NCBI GenBank assembly: GCA_964408435.1
Contig: CAYOZL010000044.1
Span: forward strand, 1-19,677
Direction: 5' to 3'
Length of the DNA: 19,677 nt
DNA from: CAYOZL01 sp964408435
Lineage (GTDB): Bacteria; Bdellovibrionota_C; UBA2361; SZUA-149; CAYOZL01
Made by a program: the position numbers and the translations under genes. The notes under the pieces are model-generated. The model saw nothing but the letters and a program-made list of their open reading frames with translations. It was not told the origin of the DNA and made no database searches. Below are positions 15,867 through 19,677 of this stretch, one piece after another (the stretch's first letter is position 1; each line of letters begins with the position of its first letter).

Positions 15867-16820
15867 ATGTTAAGTATGGATATTAAAGAAAGCTTAAGGG
15901 ACTCATATATAAGTTGCTTAATACTAGTTAAGGTCTTAGTGCCTGTAGCAATTATAATTAAAGTAGCAAATTATTTTAGCGCAATAGAATTACTATCTAA
16001 TATCTTAAGTTTTCCAATGAGTTTGCTAAATTTACCTGGAGAGCTAGGAGTTGTTTGGGCAACTGCAATGCTTGGAAATATCTATGCAAGTATTTTTACT
16101 TTTTTCTCTATTATTAATCCTGCTGAATTAAGTACTGCACAAACATCAATACTAGGAGCAATAATTTTATTTGCTCATAGTCTACCTACTGAAGGAACAA
16201 TTTGTAAATTAGCAGGTTTTAACTATTGGCCTTCAACTATTTTGAGAATAGTTGTGGCTTTTATATTTGGATTTATTGTAAGTATTTTTCTTACGAAATA
16301 TAACTTACTTAGCTACCCACCTAATGTGTTTGAATTCTCAAGTACAAATCCTGACTCTACTTTACTTACTTGGGCATTAACTGAATTTAAAAGAATTGCA
16401 TATGTCTGCATAGTAGTAACACTACTTCACCTTTTAATAGACTTTTTAAAATACATTGGCGTAAATAGAATTTTATCTTCACTACTTAAGCCTCTTAGGT
16501 ACCTACTTGGTGTCAGTGAAAAAACTACTGAAATTATAATAGCTGGCCTTTTAGCTGGCTTAGGCTTTGGTGGTGGAATAATTTTAAGAGAAGTGAGAAA
16601 AGGAGAAATTAGTAAGAAGGATGTAAAAATAGTTCTAGCCTTTTTATGTCTTTGTCATGCAATAGTAGAGGATACTTTTTTAGTCTTAATAATTGGAGCA
16701 GATCTGAACATTGTTTTATGGGCAAGACTAGGATTTGTATTTATTATATTTTCTATACTTAGAGTAGTTTCTCAAACAAAAGAAAAATATAGCTCTACTT
16801 ATAGCACTAGTTCTAATTGA
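15867..16820 (+). CDS. Nucleoside-recognition (Gate) domain membrane protein
   Basis: The product is 317 residues from ATG 15867 (ATG 15876 is also possible), with about eight membrane helices. Two homologous Gate/nucleoside-recognition halves are visible. The first has LVPVAIIIKVANYF, then the polar-helix motif LFAHSLPTEGTICKLAGFN (about 107-125). The second has LLIDFLKYIGV, the glycine-rich AGLLAGLGFGGGIILREVR and then CLCHAIVEDTFLVLIIGADL. The HS-PTEG and HAIVED motifs are the signature of this family, related to the gates of FeoB and of concentrative nucleoside transporters. The substrate is unknown. Sharing an upstream region with a tandem Lrp regulator suggests regulated transport of a metabolite that the regulator senses (inference). 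Confidence 0.75.
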   Translation: MLSMDIKESLRDSYISCLILVKVLVPVAIIIKVANYFSAIELLSNILSFPMSLLNLPGELGVVWATAMLGNIYASIFTFFSIINPAELSTAQTSILGAIILFAHSLPTEGTICKLAGFNYWPSTILRIVVAFIFGFIVSIFLTKYNLLSYPPNVFEFSSTNPDSTLLTWALTEFKRIAYVCIVVTLLHLLIDFLKYIGVNRILSSLLKPLRYLLGVSEKTTEIIIAGLLAGLGFGGGIILREVRKGEISKKDVKIVLAFLCLCHAIVEDTFLVLIIGADLNIVLWARLGFVFIIFSILRVVSQTKEKYSSTYSTSSN

Positions 16821-16880
16821 TAGACTTAGGCCATTAATGAACGAACCTTGAACCTTAAATTTAAGATATGTTTCCAGCTA

Positions 16881-16927
16881 CCCCCAATCTAAAGTTCCCC
16901 CAATCTAAAGTTCCAGATTAATTTTAT
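16881..16927. repeat. Left repeat of the transposase segment, with a 16-bp tandem duplication
   Basis: CCCCCAATCTAAAGTT occurs twice head to tail (16881-16896 and 16897-16912), and the second copy runs on into CCAGATTAATTT (16913-16924). The second copy plus this extension matches 18350-18380 on the other side of the transposase gene, with one single-base length difference and a few substitutions. Confidence 0.7.
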
Positions 16928-17002
16928 TCTTCCCTTTAAGTAACAATTCATAACTTACTGCGATTAATCATATAGAAATAAGCAATAAAAACTAATAAGT
17001 TA

Positions 17003-17962
17003 ATGCCCAGACCAAGAAGAAATACTAATCCCAAGCATATAAGACTAGTAACAATAAGAACTGAAAATGCTAAGTTATACATGGTACCAAGTAAAAAGCT
17101 TAACCAAATAGTAGGCGGAGTATTAGCTAAATATCAACAAAAGTATAAAATTATCATTTATGGATTTATATTCTTAAGTAACCACTACCACTTATTACTA
17201 AAAGCACCTAAGGCTAATCTATGGAGATTTGAACAAGCTGTTAATAGAGAAATAGCTAAAAGAGTTAATAGACACTTAAAACGAGAAGGACATTTCTGGG
17301 CAAGAAGATACGATGAGCAAATAGTAGTAGAAAAAGCTGATGTACTAACAGCACTGCTCTACATAGTATGCAATGCAGTAAAGCATAAGTTAATTAATAA
17401 CCCACTTCAGTGGCCAGGTCTAAGTTGTATTAAGCAATTATTTAGTGAAAAAGAAGAAACATATTATTTTACTGATTACACAGCTTACACTAAAGCTAAG
17501 CTTAAAGATAAGAATGTAAATATTGAAGATTTTAAAATTACATATACCCTCAAAATTACCCTTATCCCAGCTCTTGCTAATCTTAGCTATAAAAATAGAG
17601 TTAAATTTTTAAAATCCAAAATAGCTAAAAAACTTAATAAATATAAAGAACAAATTAGTAATTTTTTAGGAAAAGAAAAGATATTACAACAAAATCCATT
17701 TTCAAAGCCTAGAGTAGTATCTAAGAGGAAAAGACCAATTTGTTACACCAAAGACTATCTAATCAAATTAAACTTCATTGAAGAAGTATACAAACCATGG
17801 AATGAGGCTTATCAGATTGCATCAGAGGAATTTAGAAAAGGTGTGTTGAATACCTCTTTCCCTGAATTTAGTATCAAGCCTCCTCTTTTGTTATTTACTG
17901 AATTTGTATTGGGCCAGGAGCAAAGCAAATCGTTGCCAAGCATTTTGACTCTTCTTCGCTAA
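17003..17962 (+). CDS. REP-associated tyrosine transposase (large RAYT, Y1 HUH type)
   Basis: The product is 319 residues. The N-terminal Y1 transposase domain has the HUH metal motif SNHYHLLLKAP (His61, His63) and the catalytic-tyrosine helix LLYIVCNAVKHKLINNPLQW (Tyr120), aligning with YIYINPVKHG of E. coli RayT. FWARRYDEQIVV (98-109) fits the conserved W-RYDE segment. A long C-terminal extension ending in FPEFSIKPPLLLF marks the large RAYT group common in delta-proteobacterial-type genomes. It would cut and join single-stranded DNA at hairpin sites. The last ~20 residues overlap an antisense small ORF and may be read-through past the family end. Base composition is like the neighbours, so it is not a very recent arrival. 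The HUH and Tyr are intact, so activity is possible. Confidence 0.88.
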   Translation: MPRPRRNTNPKHIRLVTIRTENAKLYMVPSKKLNQIVGGVLAKYQQKYKIIIYGFIFLSNHYHLLLKAPKANLWRFEQAVNREIAKRVNRHLKREGHFWARRYDEQIVVEKADVLTALLYIVCNAVKHKLINNPLQWPGLSCIKQLFSEKEETYYFTDYTAYTKAKLKDKNVNIEDFKITYTLKITLIPALANLSYKNRVKFLKSKIAKKLNKYKEQISNFLGKEKILQQNPFSKPRVVSKRKRPICYTKDYLIKLNFIEEVYKPWNEAYQIASEEFRKGVLNTSFPEFSIKPPLLLFTEFVLGQEQSKSLPSILTLLR

Positions 17963-18119
17963 AAGACTTTCTAAGACCAATGAAAATATTTTTTTGTTTT
18001 TGTTCTTCTTCTTCTAATCTAGCAAGTCTTTCTCTCATTTCGCCAGGAAAAAGATAACTGAAACGATCGCGATCTTGATAATGCGTTATTTCATGATCCA
18101 TTCTTTTTTGAAATACCAT
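17895..18119 (-). CDS. Small hypothetical protein overlapping the transposase 3' end
   Basis: The product is 74 residues from the ATG at 18119, with GAGG about 8 nt upstream. It is highly charged: DHEITHYQDRDRFSYLF, then a Glu-rich helix GEMRERLARLEEEEQKQKN, then SFSEEESKCLATICF. It overlaps the transposase gene by 68 nt in the convergent direction. The good ribosome site and coding-like composition argue that it is real, but no family is recognised. Alternatively it is the 5' part of a longer gene cut by the insertion. Confidence 0.35.
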   Translation of the reverse strand: MVFQKRMDHEITHYQDRDRFSYLFPGEMRERLARLEEEEQKQKNIFIGLRKSFSEEESKCLATICFAPGPIQIQ

Positions 18120-18187
18120 TTTAATGCCTCACGAGGAGTTAATTTTTGGAAATACATAAGAGTAGAAATAAAACCTTTTATTGCTAC

Positions 18188-18217
18188 ATTTTCTAAAATT
18201 TAGATTTTTTAGAAAAT
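18188..18217. repeat. Perfect 11-bp hairpin, candidate RAYT-recognised or terminator structure
   Basis: ATTTTCTAAAA (18188-18198) and TTTTAGAAAAT (18207-18217) are perfect reverse complements around an 8-nt loop. Because the arms are A/T only, it could be a bidirectional terminator or a structure recognised by the HUH transposase. RAYT substrates are short imperfect palindromes (family knowledge). Confidence 0.5.
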
Positions 18218-18349
18218 ATAATAAACTTTATTCTCGTATTGTAATTTAAAATTGGCAGATAGAAATTATAAATTCGGCAATTATTATACACTTTAATCGT
18301 AATATAGTCAATATAGATTTAACTTTTGATATGTTTCATCATAAGAGGG

Positions 18350-18380
18350 TCCCAATATAAAAGTGCCAGATTAATTTCAT
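18350..18380. repeat. Right copy of the transposase-flanking direct repeat
   Basis: TCCCAATATAAAAGTG is followed by CCAGATTAATTT (18366-18377) and CAT. It matches the left copy at 16898-16927 over its full length with about five differences. It is preceded by GAGGG, so a GGGTCCC palindrome sits at its left border. Confidence 0.65.
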
Positions 18381-18491
18381 ATTTGTAATTAAGGACTTAG
18401 TTAGAAATTAAAAGCTTAATGACTTAAGTAAGCATCTTTTTCTTAAAAATCAGTAATATTTTATATAGTAAATTTAAGATTAGCAGATACC

Positions 18492-18515
18492 ATCAACTAA
18501 TATATAATAGTTGAT
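18492..18515. terminator. Hairpin downstream of the DUF4143 gene
   Basis: ATCAACTA (18492-18499) and TAGTTGAT (18508-18515) pair perfectly around an 8-nt loop. It lies about 70 nt beyond the stop of the minus-strand DUF4143 gene and could end its transcription, but there is no strong T-run on that strand, so the terminator role is weakly supported. Confidence 0.3.
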
Positions 18516-18586
18516 AGTATTTTACTCTACTAAATAGAATAAATATGACTTATCGTTAGGAAATAAACTATATAAGCTGAGCATAC

Positions 18587-19261
18587 TTAAAAAAAGCTGC
18601 CTGCCCATAACTTATCTAAAAATTTATTCCAAGGAAGCATAACTACTCCAGTACCATGAATCTGCTCTATAGGATCTTGGCTTACAATGAGATAGTCCTT
18701 AAACAAACCCTCTTCTTTTAGAGCAATCAAGCCCTTTAAATGTTTATTTTTTACTTGTTTTGTTGATTTAATTTCAATGGCTACTTTTTTATCTATTACA
18801 AGATCAACTTCATCTTGTCTGATAGAACGCCAATAACAAAACTGTTCTCTTTTTTTAGCGTAAAGGTTATACGCCCTAACCTCATTAATTATAAAATGCT
18901 CAAAAGCATCACCGAAAGCTGATGAATCGTTTAATATGATAGGTATTTTTTTTAGTGCATTAACTACTCCCACATCAAAAAGAAAGTGTTTAGAACGGCT
19001 AATCGCTTTGCGTATTTTAGTTTTCTTAAATGCTTTTAACTTGTAACCAATTAAAGTATCTTCTAGAATTTCAAAATAATTTTTAATTGTATTCTGTGAC
19101 ACACTACAGTCACTAGCAAAGCTTTGATAATTTATCTCACTACCGTTAAATAAACCTATTAAATCTAAAAACTCTGAAAAAGCCTCTATATTTCTTGTTA
19201 ATGCTTCTGCTAGCGACTTCTTCTCTAAGATAAAGAAATAAATATTCCAGCAATTCATCAT
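18587..19261 (-). CDS. DUF4143-domain protein fragment; N-terminal AAA+ domain lost, likely pseudogene
   Basis: The 224 residues read as the C-terminal half of the widespread AAA-DUF4143 ATPase family: AEALTRNIEAFSEFLDLIG (18-36), a winged-helix-like stretch with SQNTIKNYFEILEDTLIGY, HFLFDVGVVNALKK, GDAFEHFIINEV, then the nuclease-like EVDLVIDKKVAIEIKSTKQV, and the family end MLPWNKFLDKLW. Full proteins are about 380-420 residues and begin with a Walker-A ATPase, absent here. The apparent start (MMNCWNIYFFILEKKS) is not family sequence: it is the correct DNA in the wrong frame, since another frame gives DELLEYLFLYLREEV, the expected preceding segment. The ATG therefore follows a frameshift, and the product is probably non-functional. 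It resembles mobile, often decayed genes of bacterial accessory regions. Confidence 0.75.
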   Translation of the reverse strand: MMNCWNIYFFILEKKSLAEALTRNIEAFSEFLDLIGLFNGSEINYQSFASDCSVSQNTIKNYFEILEDTLIGYKLKAFKKTKIRKAISRSKHFLFDVGVVNALKKIPIILNDSSAFGDAFEHFIINEVRAYNLYAKKREQFCYWRSIRQDEVDLVIDKKVAIEIKSTKQVKNKHLKGLIALKEEGLFKDYLIVSQDPIEQIHGTGVVMLPWNKFLDKLWAGSFF

Positions 19262-19338
19262 TATAGTTGCAGATTATCTAGTATAATATGCAACATAGTT
19301 GAGCTTTTAATAAGTATTAGTGCCCTCTGAGCGTTTAC
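19215..19338 (-). pseudogene. Out-of-frame upstream remnant of the DUF4143 ATPase gene
   Basis: On the minus strand, 19277-19215 encodes NDELLEYLFLYLREEV in a frame different from the downstream gene, and 19338-19264 encodes AQRALILIK then STMLHIILDNLQL in a third frame, ending in TAA. Joined, these give the family order (GxLP-like segment, then EYLxxYLREEV, then AEALTRN). At least two frameshifts therefore separate the C-terminal half from its lost ATPase part. Upstream of 19338 I find no Walker motifs. Confidence 0.55.
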
Positions 19339-19511
19339 TTATCTATATTAATGAATTGAATTTATCACTTAAAACTACAAATATCTAAAGTAATTCAGTT
19401 TTTTAGAAAAAATAGAATAGTGGCATATTTTAGTTTTACGCTTTCGTAAATTTTTACATAGATTAACATATTGCCCAGCGCTGCGGAAAACAGATATGCC
19501 CATCACGATAA
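19339..19511. other. Gene-free DNA between two opposed DUF4143 remnants
   Basis: About 170 nt with no usable frame, no ATPase motif on either strand and no repeat recognised. It lies where the N-terminal halves of both neighbouring DUF4143 remnants should start, so it is probably scar DNA left after deletion. Confidence 0.4.
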
Positions 19512-19677
19512 ATTGCCAAAACCATAGAACACGTAGATAAAAGAGATCTTAGATATCTTCAGTCTTTGGGAAAAGATATTAAAAATAGCGAAATGTTTTG
19601 CCTAAGCAAAGATAGAAATTCAAAAAAAATAAATAACGTTAATTGTCTACACTGGAAAGAAGGATTAATTGAAATTG
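19512..19677 (+). pseudogene. C-terminal remnant of a second DUF4143 protein (runs off right edge)
   Basis: After a TAA at 19509-19511 the frame is open to the window edge: IAKTIEHVDKRDLRYLQSLG, then KDIKNSEMFCLSKDRNSKK and NCLHWKEGLIEI. This matches the end of DUF4143 proteins (VxxxDLxxLxxL helix, then a strand, then a PW-like motif, here HWKEGL). No start codon or upstream domain is seen, so the piece is 5'-truncated. It differs from the minus-strand copy and so is a separate gene. Confidence 0.4.

Larger units (their letters stand above)
16881..18380 (+). mobile_element. RAYT-type insertion bounded by imperfect direct repeats
   Basis: The segment carries one HUH tyrosine transposase gene and lies between ~30-bp direct repeats (16898-16927 and 18350-18380, sharing CCAGATTAATTT exactly). 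It also contains a perfect 11-bp hairpin at 18188-18217. RAYTs are normally single-copy domesticated transposases associated with REP-like palindromes rather than classical IS elements with target duplications, so the repeats may be recognition sites rather than true ends. The true borders are uncertain. Confidence 0.45.
18120..18586. other. 467-nt gene-free stretch right of the transposase
   Basis: No coding frame worth calling. It is very AT-rich and holds a perfect 11-bp hairpin (18188-18217), the right copy of the transposase-flanking repeat (18350-18380) and an 8-bp hairpin (18492-18515). The promoter of the small minus-strand ORF would lie near its left end; none is evident. No RNA gene recognised. 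Confidence 0.6.

Noticed and set aside
16853..16865. CTTAAA-T-TTTAAG as terminator of the Gate gene
   Set aside because: A one-base centre cannot form a usable hairpin loop, and the repeat is all A/T apart from its ends.
18120..18586. tRNA or integrase attachment site near the transposase
   Set aside because: No cloverleaf, anticodon stem or CCA-end pattern found; the repeats do not resemble a tRNA 3' end.

Overview
The window is AT-rich chromosomal DNA from a Gram-negative-type bacterium. The support is short intergenic gaps, signal peptides, a tryptophan and amino-sugar housekeeping core, an FG-GAP/VCBS secreted protein, a small protein resembling the MXAN_5187 C-terminal domain, and a large REP-associated-type tyrosine transposase. 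The last two are features I associate with delta-proteobacterial lineages (Myxococcota, Bdellovibrionota, SAR324-like). I cannot name a genus, and the lineage call is inference. No tRNA, rRNA or CRISPR array was seen.

Left part (1-3352, minus strand): the N-terminal part of a large secreted protein with two copies of a lectin-like plus Ig-like module, running into an FG-GAP/VCBS calcium-binding repeat at the window edge. It is preceded by a 138-nt leader with a foldable element and by a membrane-anchored SGNH-hydrolase-like gene. The SGNH gene starts back to back with trpD: both ATG codons lie in one CATATG.

Plus-strand block (3353-6037): trpD and trpF (tryptophan synthesis), then an MtdA/MtdB-like methylene-tetrahydromethanopterin/tetrahydrofolate dehydrogenase. 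That reading frame breaks at an A6/T7 homopolymer region 29 codons before its natural end. Restoring one base gives about 287 residues, the usual MtdA length.

Minus-strand block (14129 down to 6123): glmU, glmS, a GH17-GT2 fusion polysaccharide synthase, an M50 site-2-protease-like membrane protease and a secreted HExxH metalloprotease. Gaps are 13-85 nt, so this is a plausible operon linking UDP-GlcNAc supply to envelope or extracellular glycan synthesis and protein turnover. Perfect palindromes lie in front of both protease genes.

Right-centre (14197-16820): a MXAN_5187-C-like gene divergent from glmU; then a tandem (double) Lrp/AsnC regulator divergent from a membrane protein with two nucleoside-recognition (Gate) domains. 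This looks like a regulator-transporter pair.

Right end (16821-19677): accessory and decaying DNA. A large RAYT-family HUH transposase is bracketed by imperfect ~30-bp direct repeats, with a perfect 11-bp hairpin and a small antisense ORF inside. It is followed by a DUF4143 protein that has lost its AAA+ half through frameshifts, and by the C-terminal remnant of a second DUF4143 protein in the opposite orientation at the window edge.
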